Shown: positions 8,733 to 15,858 of the stretch, piece by piece
Numbering within the stretch: position 1 is the first letter of the stretch
Layout of the letters: every line of letters starts with the position of its first letter
Origin: Clostridium sp. JN-1
GTDB taxonomy: Bacteria; Bacillota; Clostridia; Clostridiales; Clostridiaceae
Assembly (NCBI RefSeq): GCF_003718715.1
Contig: NZ_CP033465.1
Span: 558,001-622,000, forward strand
Length of the DNA stretch: 64,000 nt
Direction of reading: 5' to 3'
The notes under the pieces: model-generated
What the model was told of the DNA's origin: nothing
Databases searched by the model: none
Seen by the model: only the letters and a program-made list of their open reading frames with translations
Translations under genes and position numbers: made by a program

Positions 8733-9440
8733 ATGTCAGAAAAAGACGAATCTAATGAAAAGATTTTGATAGATGATGAAGAAAAAGCCAAACAAGAGTT
8801 TTTAGAAGAACTTAGAAATAAAAACTTGGAGGAGACAATTCAACTTAAGAAAATTCAAGAAGCTATAAATCAAAAACTTAAAGAAAAGGAAGATGAAAAG
8901 AAGAGAAAGGAAGAAGAGCAGGAGAGAAAAGAAGAAGAACAGAAGAGAATGGAAGAAGCTGAAGCAATTGAAAAGGCAAATGCTGAAGCTGAAGATGCAA
9001 GAGCTGAAGCTCAAACGACAAGTACTGAAGATGAAGATGCAAGTACCAAGTCGGAAGAAATAAAAGCAGATGAAGCTGAAAGCGAAGATAAAGGCAGTGA
9101 AATAGTAAAATCTGAAGAACCTGTATTAGCTGTTACAAGTGAAGCAAAAGCATCTCTTCTTAATATGGAAAAAAAGAAAAGCAGTTTTTCATTAAAAATT
9201 TTAACAGCAACTGTAGTTGATACAATAGTAATAGCTGTTATTTCAGCAATAGCAGTACTTTTGTTTAATGCACTTTTGAGACTTTTCACTGGATACTATG
9301 TAGTTGATTATGAAGGTGTTTATATGATAACATTCTTTATTGTAATGATTTTGTATCCAGTATTGATGCAAACTTCAAAATACAAGAAAACATTAGGACA
9401 AAAGTTTAGTAAGATATGTATTAAAGAAGGAGAAGAGTAG
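8733..9440 (+). CDS. RDD-family membrane protein with long charged N-terminal domain
   Basis: The protein has 235 residues. Residues 1-150 are very rich in Glu and Lys (KEEEQERKEEEQKRMEEAEA), a predicted cytoplasmic coiled coil or disordered region. Residues ~150-235 form an RDD domain: basic KKSSFSLKILTATVVDTIV, two membrane helices (~158-182 and ~195-212) and the closing TLGQKFSKICI motif. RDD proteins are usually poorly defined transporters or membrane adaptors. It lies three bases upstream of rlmD and is probably cotranscribed with it. Confidence 0.8.
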   Translation: MSEKDESNEKILIDDEEKAKQEFLEELRNKNLEETIQLKKIQEAINQKLKEKEDEKKRKEEEQERKEEEQKRMEEAEAIEKANAEAEDARAEAQTTSTEDEDASTKSEEIKADEAESEDKGSEIVKSEEPVLAVTSEAKASLLNMEKKKSSFSLKILTATVVDTIVIAVISAIAVLLFNALLRLFTGYYVVDYEGVYMITFFIVMILYPVLMQTSKYKKTLGQKFSKICIKEGEE

Positions 9441-9443
9441 AAA

Positions 9444-10799
9444 TTGAAAAAGGGGCAAGTTTACGATTTTTATGTAGAAGATACTGAATTTCCTGGTACC
9501 GGAATAGCTGTAGTGGATGGAATTAAGGTATATATTAAAAATGCTGCAGCAGGACAAAAGGTTAAAGCTAGGATATTTAAAAAGAAAAAGGAATATGCTC
9601 AAGCAAAGCTTGTTGAAGTAGTTGAAAATGTAGATTATGCAGTAAATCCGCCGTGCAGTCATTTTAATTTATGTGGTGGATGTACTACCCAATTTATACC
9701 TTATGAAAAACAGCTTGAACTTAAAGAGAGACAGGTATTAAAGCTCTTTAAGGATGGAGGTATTGAGGACTTCGAATTTTTAGGCATAGAAAAGAGCCCT
9801 GAAGAATATGAATATAGAAATAAAATGGAATTTTCCTTTGGTGATGAAGTAAAAGGTGGAGAATTGACTTTAGGTATGCACATCAAGGGTAGAAATTTTG
9901 GAATTGTAAATGTTCATGACTGCCAAATTGTAGATGAGGATTTTAGGAAAATACTCACTGCAGCAGTAGGGTATTTTAGGCAAAAAGAGTTTCCTTATTA
10001 TAGAGTAATGAAAAAAGAAGGGTACTTAAGAAACCTAGTTATAAGGAAGGCAAAGAATACATCTGAAATACTTATAAATTTAGTTACTACGTCTCAAATT
10101 GACTTCAATTTAGAAGAATTTAAGGATTTGCTCTTAAAGGTAAAGTATGATGGTATTGTAACTGGAATTTTACATACTATAAACGATGGACTTTCAGATA
10201 CAGTTAGAGCAGATAGAGTTGATATATTGTATGGCAGAGATTATATAATAGAAGAACTTTTAGGACTTAAATTTAAAATATCACCTGAGTCATTTTTTCA
10301 AACTAATTCTAAGGGTGCTGAGAAACTTTATAGTATAGTTAGAGAATTTTTAGGTGATATTTCTTCGAAAGTGGTATTTGATCTTTACTGTGGTACTGGA
10401 ACTATAGGACAGATAGTTGCAAAGAAAGCTAAAAAGGTATTGGGAATAGAAATTGTAGAGGAAGCAGTTAAATCTGCAAATGAAAATGCAAAGTTAAATG
10501 GTCTTAACAACTGTAATTTTATTGCTGGAGATATTGCTAAGGTAATAAAAACTGTAAATGAAAAACCAGATGTCATAATACTTGATCCGCCAAGACCAGG
10601 TGTCCATCCAACAGCACTTGATTACGTAATAAAATTTAATGCACCAGCTATAATTTATGTATCTTGCAATCCTAAAACTCTAGTAACAGATCTGAAAGTT
10701 TTAATGGATTCAGGATACACTCTTGAAAAAGTAAAATTAATGGATATGTTTCCACAAACTTCACATGTGGAGACTGTAGTGAAGATAGTACGCAGATAG
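9444..10799 (+). CDS. rlmD: 23S rRNA (uracil-1939-C5)-methyltransferase
   Basis: This 451-residue RlmD/RumA enzyme starts at TTG after GGAGAAGAG. A TRAM domain lies at ~1-60. The 4Fe-4S cysteines are C71, C77, C80 and C160 ([10 protein letters not shown] and HDCQ). The SAM fold has [10 protein letters not shown], the LDPPRPGVH motif IV and the catalytic Cys in YVSCNPKTL (C408). It ends [11 protein letters not shown], whereas many homologues continue with a residue pattern like LMSRVK, so the last few codons may have been replaced by an integrated element. The rlmD 3' end is a known insertion target of serine-integrase elements. Confidence 0.95.
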   Translation: MKKGQVYDFYVEDTEFPGTGIAVVDGIKVYIKNAAAGQKVKARIFKKKKEYAQAKLVEVVENVDYAVNPPCSHFNLCGGCTTQFIPYEKQLELKERQVLKLFKDGGIEDFEFLGIEKSPEEYEYRNKMEFSFGDEVKGGELTLGMHIKGRNFGIVNVHDCQIVDEDFRKILTAAVGYFRQKEFPYYRVMKKEGYLRNLVIRKAKNTSEILINLVTTSQIDFNLEEFKDLLLKVKYDGIVTGILHTINDGLSDTVRADRVDILYGRDYIIEELLGLKFKISPESFFQTNSKGAEKLYSIVREFLGDISSKVVFDLYCGTGTIGQIVAKKAKKVLGIEIVEEAVKSANENAKLNGLNNCNFIAGDIAKVIKTVNEKPDVIILDPPRPGVHPTALDYVIKFNAPAIIYVSCNPKTLVTDLKVLMDSGYTLEKVKLMDMFPQTSHVETVVKIVRR

Positions 10800-10853
10800 G
10801 CTGATATCAAAGGTTTTGAAGGATTTCAAGTGAATATTGAAGTGTGTTTTATG

Positions 10854-10884
10854 TTCCCTCAGACTACGGTTTGAGGGAATTTTT
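10854..10884 (+). terminator. Intrinsic terminator after rlmD
   Basis: The arms TTCCCTCA (10854-10861) and TGAGGGAA (10872-10879) enclose a ten-base loop and are followed by TTTTT. Confidence 0.85.
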
Positions 10885-11003
10885 AGGTTAGGGGGTTGTA
10901 TAAATACGCAGAATAGAGGATTTTGCGTTAAGATATTTAATTTGCGTATTTGTTTGGCTACAGCAAAATGGATTATGCTTCTTGTGGTAGTAGATGGTTA
11001 TGA

Positions 11004-11009
11004 TATAAT
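11004..11009 (+). promoter_or_regulatory. Probable extended -10 promoter for the DUF5655 gene
   Basis: TGATATAAT gives a TG-extended TATAAT about 40 bases before the ATG at 11049. The -35 match (TTGTGG) is poor. Confidence 0.4.
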
Positions 11010-11048
11010 TAAGGAGATTAAAAAAGTTTTATAGATGGAAGGGATAAT

Positions 11049-11945
11049 ATGTCAGATATTAAGCTGTTTAAAATACATAATGGAGTAGAAGAACTACCAG
11101 CTACATGGGCATCGCTAGAAAGAGAATTACAGACATTGATTGAAAAAAATATGCCTATATTTTTTGGAGTTACTTTTCTTAAAAGTGAATATGTAACATC
11201 TAATGGTGGTCGTATGGATAGTTTAGGCATTGATGAAAATAATTGTCCTGTAATTTTTGAATATAAAAGAGCTAGCAATGAAAATGTAATAAATCAGGGA
11301 TTATTTTATTTAGATTGGCTGTTAGACCATAAAGCAGATTTTGAACTTCTAGTTATGAAAACATTAGGAAAAGAATACTCTGATAAATTAGATTGGAGCA
11401 TGCCACGTCTTATTTGCATAGCAGGAGATTTTACGAAATATGATGAATATGCTGTAAAGCAAATTAATAGAAATATAGATCTTATCAGATATAAAAAATT
11501 TGGAGAAGAATTGTTAATGTTTGATTTAATTAACTCAAATGTAGCCACACCAATTAATAATGTAAATGAAGAAAAAGTATCAAAACAAAGTACGGATAAG
11601 ACATTTGATGATCAACTAGAAACTACAAGTGAAAAACTAAGAGAATTGTATGATTCCATTAGGAATTATATTTTAGCACTCGGTGATGATGTAACGGAGA
11701 ATAAGCTTAAATTGTATAGTGCATTTAAAAAGATAAAGAATATTGTATGTGTAGAAGTTAGGATGAAAAGCATAATGCTATATTTAAGATTGAATCCCGA
11801 AGAGATTACTCTTGAAAATGGTTTTACAAGGGATGTAAGTGAAATTGGTCATTGGGGAACTGGTGATTTAGAAGTTACAATAAAAGATACTCAGGATTTT
11901 GAAAAAGCTAAGGAATATATTGATAGGGCTTATGAGATGAATTAA
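11049..11945 (+). CDS. DUF5655-domain protein with PD-(D/E)XK-like N-terminal region
   Basis: This 298-residue protein starts at ATG after AAGGGATAAT. Residues ~35-130 look like a restriction-like nuclease fold: GGRMDSLGIDENNCPVIFEYKR supplies an Asp, then the E-Y-K pair, followed by NVINQGLFYLDWLL, as in NucS-like and COG3586 proteins. Residues ~185-295 match the C-terminal DUF5655 type, with VEVRMKSIMLYLRLNPEEI and a GHWGTGDLEVTI segment. COG3586 is described only as a predicted transport protein; I infer nucleic-acid binding or cleavage. It is the first gene after the rlmD terminator and possibly first on the accessory island. Confidence 0.7.
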   Translation: MSDIKLFKIHNGVEELPATWASLERELQTLIEKNMPIFFGVTFLKSEYVTSNGGRMDSLGIDENNCPVIFEYKRASNENVINQGLFYLDWLLDHKADFELLVMKTLGKEYSDKLDWSMPRLICIAGDFTKYDEYAVKQINRNIDLIRYKKFGEELLMFDLINSNVATPINNVNEEKVSKQSTDKTFDDQLETTSEKLRELYDSIRNYILALGDDVTENKLKLYSAFKKIKNIVCVEVRMKSIMLYLRLNPEEITLENGFTRDVSEIGHWGTGDLEVTIKDTQDFEKAKEYIDRAYEMN

Positions 11946-12269
11946 TAATACAAGATGTGGGATAATTGAATTAGCTGTAGGAATTTCTTTAAATGTAATG
12001 TTGGGAAACATTAATTTTGCATAATTTTATAGAAATTTCAAATAATTAGAATTATAATATAATTGCATTGATTTTAGTTGGTGCAATTATTTTTATTGAA
12101 AGTTATAATTTTTTGAGAAATTTATTAGCTATTAATTATATAATTAGAAAAATAGTAAAATATAATAAATATACTTGAAATGTTAGGATATTTTTAAAAA
12201 ATTATTTAAAATGCGTTGAAATAGAATGGTTTCAAATAAGGCTGTAAATAACAAGAGAGGGGAGATATA
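11946..12269. other. Gene-free stretch of 324 bases
   Basis: No credible coding frame was found on either strand. It holds an intrinsic terminator at 12059-12095 for the DUF5655 gene and a very AT-rich leader for the TIR gene, whose ribosome site GAGAGGGGAG lies at 12252-12263. Confidence 0.6.
12059..12095 (+). terminator. Intrinsic terminator
   Basis: The arms ATAATTGCA (12059-12067) and TGCAATTAT (12082-12090) flank a 14-base loop and are followed by TTTTA. Confidence 0.7.
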
Positions 12270-12878
12270 ATGAAATTTGATTACGAGGTTGCATTATCAT
12301 TTGCAGGCGAAGATAGGGAGTATGTTGAAAAAGTTGCTGAGATATTAAAAGCCATTGGTATACAAGTTTTTTATGATAAATACGAAGAAGTGGATTTATG
12401 GGGAAAGAATTTATACACACATTTGGATGATATTTATCAGAAAAAATCAAAGTACTGTATTATGTTTATTTCTAAGCATTATAAAGAAAAATTATGGACA
12501 ACCCATGAAAGAGAAAGTGCTCAGGCAAGAGCATTTGAATCAAAAGAAGAATATATTTTACCAGCTAAATTAGATGATACTGAAATACCAGGAATTAGAA
12601 AGACAATTGGATATATAAATATAGAGAAACTTAGTCCAGAAGATTTTGCTTATAAAGTGGCTAAAAAAATTAGACCGGATATTGATGTGCAAGGCATGAT
12701 AAAATATTTGAAAGAATGCTTAAAAGACTATGATATATCAATAAAAGGAACTAATGTTGTATTCAAAAGTGAATTGGAGGATTATTATGGTGAATTTTCT
12801 TTAAGATTGCTAATTGAAATGTATATGATTGATGAGTTAGATAGAATGTTCCTAATTCCTGGGATTGTTCCATACTAA
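12270..12878 (+). CDS. TIR-domain protein, candidate NADase defence effector
   Basis: This 202-residue protein begins with YEVALSFAGEDREYVEKVAEIL, the first strand and BB-region start of bacterial TIR domains. It continues with GIQVFYDKYEEVDLWGKNL, then CIMFISKHYKEKLWTTHERESAQARA. The Trp-x3-Glu stretch (W76, E80, with E82 adjacent) holds the expected catalytic Glu of NAD-cleaving TIRs. Residues ~145-202 form a short C-terminal region without a recognisable sensor domain. Known bacterial TIR proteins act in Thoeris, CBASS or short-Argonaute defence; no such partner is adjacent. It is flanked by its own terminator and appears monocistronic. Confidence 0.85.
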   Translation: MKFDYEVALSFAGEDREYVEKVAEILKAIGIQVFYDKYEEVDLWGKNLYTHLDDIYQKKSKYCIMFISKHYKEKLWTTHERESAQARAFESKEEYILPAKLDDTEIPGIRKTIGYINIEKLSPEDFAYKVAKKIRPDIDVQGMIKYLKECLKDYDISIKGTNVVFKSELEDYYGEFSLRLLIEMYMIDELDRMFLIPGIVPY

Positions 12879-12888
12879 TAAAAAAGGT

Positions 12889-12925
12889 AGATAGATGAAA
12901 TGTAGTTATAGCTATCTGATTTTTT
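12889..12925 (+). terminator. Intrinsic terminator after the TIR gene
   Basis: TAGATAG (12888-12894) pairs with CTATCT (12912-12917) across a 17-base loop and is followed by TTTTTT. The stem is short. Confidence 0.55.
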
Positions 12926-13120
12926 GAATTTTTTTTATGAATAAAACAGGACATGTTTTTTACTAAAATGAAGAGGAAATGAATACTTTAATAGACAGTG
13001 ACTAAAGAAAAGGGTTTAATCAGTTATTTTTAGAACTATACAATAATTGGAGAAAATATATAATGCTATTAATGTATTTTAAAATAGTAATATGAAATTT
13101 TTTATAGGGGATGATAGGAT

Positions 13121-13429
13121 ATGATAATGAGAATTCCAATAAGATTTGATTACCCAGTTCAAATAAATTACCATGATGGAAGTGTAGAAACTTCTTCAGT
13201 TTTTCCAGCAGGTAGAGGTTTGATAAGTTGTACATTTTGTAAAATCAATGGGTATGATGCAAATAATAATCGTGTTACAAATTTGGTTGGATATGATGGA
13301 ATAGAGCTTATGAAGAGGTGTCCTCATTGTAATTATGATAAGCATGTAACTGATTTTGGATATAGTGGGAGAACTACTAATAGAAAGAGAGATCAAAGTC
13401 AATGTACTGATTGCAGGGGGAGGTATTAA
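13121..13429 (+). CDS. Small zinc-ribbon protein of unknown function
   Basis: This 102-residue protein has three Cys pairs: CTFC (~37), CPHC (~67) and CTDC (~95). This suggests one or two zinc ribbons. The N-terminus (IPIRFDYPVQINYHDGS) is predicted beta-rich. I do not recognise the family. The ribosome site is weak (GATGATAGG), so the exact start (ATG at 13121 or the second ATG at 13127) is unsure. A bidirectional terminator separates it from the convergent nuclease gene. Confidence 0.6.
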   Translation: MIMRIPIRFDYPVQINYHDGSVETSSVFPAGRGLISCTFCKINGYDANNNRVTNLVGYDGIELMKRCPHCNYDKHVTDFGYSGRTTNRKRDQSQCTDCRGRY

Positions 13430-13458
13430 GCTTATAGTTTTCATATGAAATAAATAAA

Positions 13459-13495
13459 AATAAGCTCTGAATTTAAAATACAGAGCTTATTTTAG
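13459..13495. terminator. Bidirectional terminator between convergent genes
   Basis: Perfect 11-base arms AATAAGCTCTG (13459-13469) and CAGAGCTTATT (13481-13491), with A-rich and T-rich flanks on the two sides. Confidence 0.85.
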
Positions 13496-13505
13496 TGTAT
13501 GAATA

Positions 13506-14156
13506 TTATTTTATATTTACAATATATTTCATAAATTCTTTTTTAAAATAGAAGGCGTGATTTTTATTTGAAATTTCTTTATTATATATATCAGAATGAA
13601 TAGGATGATAAGGTTTTGAATCTTTACTACGAATTTGAATGTATTTGCCATTTGAAGTATGAATAAAGCCATCGCTACTAGTTTCAATATGTTCATTAAG
13701 TTGAGTACAAATAGAATAGTAATCTTTTTCTAATTGTAATTTTAAATCATGGAATTTAGGCTCATCTAAATTTACGTGAACACAAGGTAAGAACATCCAA
13801 TCACATGGGTCACCAACTTTACTTATTGGCACATAAAGTAGATTATTCATTTTTTTATAAAGTTTACTTTGATAAAAATCATTGCTATTTAACAGTTCAT
13901 CTATCATTGTTGAAATTTGAGTTATAAACATTGTTTCTAATGGCTTTCCTGTAGTGTCACATTTATTTGTTTTAAGTTCACCATCTTCAAAATCTAAATT
14001 GGTGTTAGACAAATTAAGACCTATTGTTATTTCTAAAAGTTGTCCACTTTTTCCTTTGTTTTTTATAATATCCCTCATTTGCTCTTCTTTTAAGACATGT
14101 CCAAACTTTTTACCTGCTAAATCATCTATTAGCTTTTTAGCCTCATCTAATTTCAT
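13506..14156 (-). CDS. MutH/Sau3AI-family endonuclease, single domain
   Basis: The 216-residue protein carries the MutH/Sau3AI active-site pattern: E42 in KSGQLLEITIGLNL, then D55 and E60-L-K62 in NLDFEDGELKT. In E. coli MutH (229 residues) the matching residues are E56, D70 and E77-L-K79. Sau3AI itself is about twice as long, with two such folds, so this is the short form. Known members cut or nick GATC. The ATG at 14156 follows AAAGGAG. It is divergent from a methyltransferase gene, suggesting a restriction-modification pair; the recognition sequence is inferred, not seen. Confidence 0.82.
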   Translation of the reverse strand: MKLDEAKKLIDDLAGKKFGHVLKEEQMRDIIKNKGKSGQLLEITIGLNLSNTNLDFEDGELKTNKCDTTGKPLETMFITQISTMIDELLNSNDFYQSKLYKKMNNLLYVPISKVGDPCDWMFLPCVHVNLDEPKFHDLKLQLEKDYYSICTQLNEHIETSSDGFIHTSNGKYIQIRSKDSKPYHPIHSDIYNKEISNKNHAFYFKKEFMKYIVNIK

Positions 14157-14198
14157 AATATCGCTCCTTTTAGTAATGTATTTTTGTATAAGTACACC

Positions 14199-14216
14199 AT
14201 TAATTATATAATTAAT
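14199..14216. promoter_or_regulatory. 18-base perfect palindrome between divergent nuclease and methyltransferase genes
   Basis: ATTAATTATATAATTAAT is a perfect palindrome in the 120-base divergent intergenic region. It could be an operator for coordinated control, or two overlapping -10 boxes. Palindromes built of A and T only are expected fairly often here. Confidence 0.35.
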
Positions 14217-14277
14217 AGCATAATTTGTATATAAAGGAGATATATTGCCTAAGATTATATGTATAGAGGTGAATAAA

Positions 14278-14994
14278 ATGGATGAAGCTTTTAAATTAGA
14301 AACAAAATCATTATGGAGTTTTAAAGAAAGAGGAGAATGGGCTACTCATAAAGGAGATTATCCAGGTAATTGGAGTCCATTTGTTCCTAAAAATATTATT
14401 CTAAGATATTCAAAGCAAAATGATGTAGTGTTAGATCAATTTTTAGGAAGTGGAACTACGCTTATAGAAGCAAAATTATTAAATAGAAGAGCCATTGGGT
14501 GTGATATTAATCCTAAGGCATTAGAGATAGCTAAAGATAGAATTTCAAGAGTTAAAGCGAATACTGCTATACAATTAATGGAATGTAATGCTAGAAATTT
14601 GGATTGTATTAAAGATAATTCGATAGATTTGATATGTACTCATCCGCCATATTCAAATATCATAAAATATAGTAAAAATATTCAAGGAGATTTATCATTA
14701 TTAAATCTTAATGAATTTTATGAAGCAATAAAAGAAGTATCAATAGAATGTTTTAGGGTATTAAAAAAAACAAAATACTGTACAATTATGATGGGCGATA
14801 TAAGAAAAAATGGTTGTGTAATTCCATTAGGATTTAATGTTATGAATTTATTTTTAAATCAAGGATTTAAATTAAAAGAAATAATTATAAAAGAACAGCA
14901 TAATTGCAATTCTACAAAATTTTGGAAAGAAATAAGCTTAAAAAAGAATTTTTACCTATTAGCCCATGAATATCTATTTGTTTTCTTCAAATAA
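14278..14994 (+). CDS. DNA methyltransferase with HPPY motif
   Basis: The ATG at 14278 behind AGAGGTG is preferred to an upstream TTG at 14245; it gives 238 residues. The order is: a WSFKERG/GDYPGNWSPFVPKNII lead-in, SAM motif DQFLGSGTT (~53-61), GCDINPKALEIAKDRI, then motif IV as THPPYSNIIKY (122-125). The usual Asp of DPPY is replaced by His. The lead-in resembles what precedes the SAM motif at the C-terminal end of beta-class enzymes, so it looks like a permuted N4-cytosine or N6-adenine methylase. It lies divergent from the MutH-like nuclease and is probably its protective partner. Confidence 0.75.
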   Translation: MDEAFKLETKSLWSFKERGEWATHKGDYPGNWSPFVPKNIILRYSKQNDVVLDQFLGSGTTLIEAKLLNRRAIGCDINPKALEIAKDRISRVKANTAIQLMECNARNLDCIKDNSIDLICTHPPYSNIIKYSKNIQGDLSLLNLNEFYEAIKEVSIECFRVLKKTKYCTIMMGDIRKNGCVIPLGFNVMNLFLNQGFKLKEIIIKEQHNCNSTKFWKEISLKKNFYLLAHEYLFVFFK

Positions 14995-15064
14995 TAATTG
15001 GATTTATTTTTAAATACCTTTATAATATAGATTGGATGATGCTAGATATAAAGGTGGAGATAGT

Positions 15065-15844
15065 ATGCAGTATGTGAAAGATAGCAATTATAAGTTGTTA
15101 TTAGGAGATTGTATTAAGGAATTGAAGAAAATTGAAAGTAAGTCAATAGATATGATATTTGCAGATCCACCATATAAACTTAGTAATGATGGAATAACAT
15201 GTAAGTCAGGGAAAATGGTAAGTGTAAATAAAGGAAGTTGGGATAAATCTTTAGGACTTGACCTTGATCATAAATTTAATATGAAATGGTTAAAAGCTTG
15301 TGATAGAGTTTTAAAAGATGATGGAACTATATGGATATCAGGCACATATCATATTATACATTCAATAGCTTTTGCACTTCAACAAATGGATTACTACATA
15401 ATAAATGAAATTACATGGGTAAAACCTAATGCTGCACCTAATATGGGATGTAGATGTTTTACTGCAAGTCAAGAAACAATACTTTGGCTGAAGAAGACAA
15501 AAAAAGCAAAGCATACTTTTAATTATCAGCTTATGAAAGAACTGAATGGCGGTAAACAAATGAGAAGTGTATGGGAAATATCAACAACTCCAAAACGGGA
15601 AAAAATGAATGGTTACCACCCTACTCAAAAACCTAAAAAACTATTATATAGGTGCATAATATCTAGTACTAATGAAGATGATTTGATATTAGATCCATTT
15701 TGCGGCTCTGGAACAACAGGAGTTGTGGCTAGAGAAAACGATAGAAAATTTATTGGAATTGATATTGATAAGGAATATTTAGAAATTACAAACAAAAGAT
15801 TAAAACAAGTAATGGAACAAACTATTGAAGAAGTAAAAAGATGA
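15065..15844 (+). CDS. dpnA: DpnA-like adenine methyltransferase of a DpnII-type system
   Basis: The start ATG at 15065 has AGGTGGAGA upstream; product 259 residues. It has motif IV FADPPYKLSN (34-37) and the C-terminal SAM motif ILDPFCGSGTTGVVA (~210), the beta-class order. Stretches such as WISGTYHIIHS, ITWVKPNAAPN and HPTQKPKKLLYR closely follow DpnA/M2.DpnII of Streptococcus. DpnA methylates GATC and can act on single-stranded DNA in the known system, protecting incoming DNA. Its stop overlaps the start region of the fused methylase-nuclease gene, so the two are coupled. Confidence 0.88.
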   Translation: MQYVKDSNYKLLLGDCIKELKKIESKSIDMIFADPPYKLSNDGITCKSGKMVSVNKGSWDKSLGLDLDHKFNMKWLKACDRVLKDDGTIWISGTYHIIHSIAFALQQMDYYIINEITWVKPNAAPNMGCRCFTASQETILWLKKTKKAKHTFNYQLMKELNGGKQMRSVWEISTTPKREKMNGYHPTQKPKKLLYRCIISSTNEDDLILDPFCGSGTTGVVARENDRKFIGIDIDKEYLEITNKRLKQVMEQTIEEVKR

Positions 15845-15858
15845 ATTTAGGAGTGATA

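Noticed and set aside
10795-10810. AGGCTGAT shared by the rlmD end and the recombinase terminator (60319-60326) as an att core
   Set aside because: Only eight bases, and at 60319 the match is part of a terminator stem; expected by chance.
10837-11034. A 65-codon plus-strand frame after rlmD
   Set aside because: It spans the rlmD terminator and the next gene's promoter, has no ribosome site and an unlikely residue pattern.
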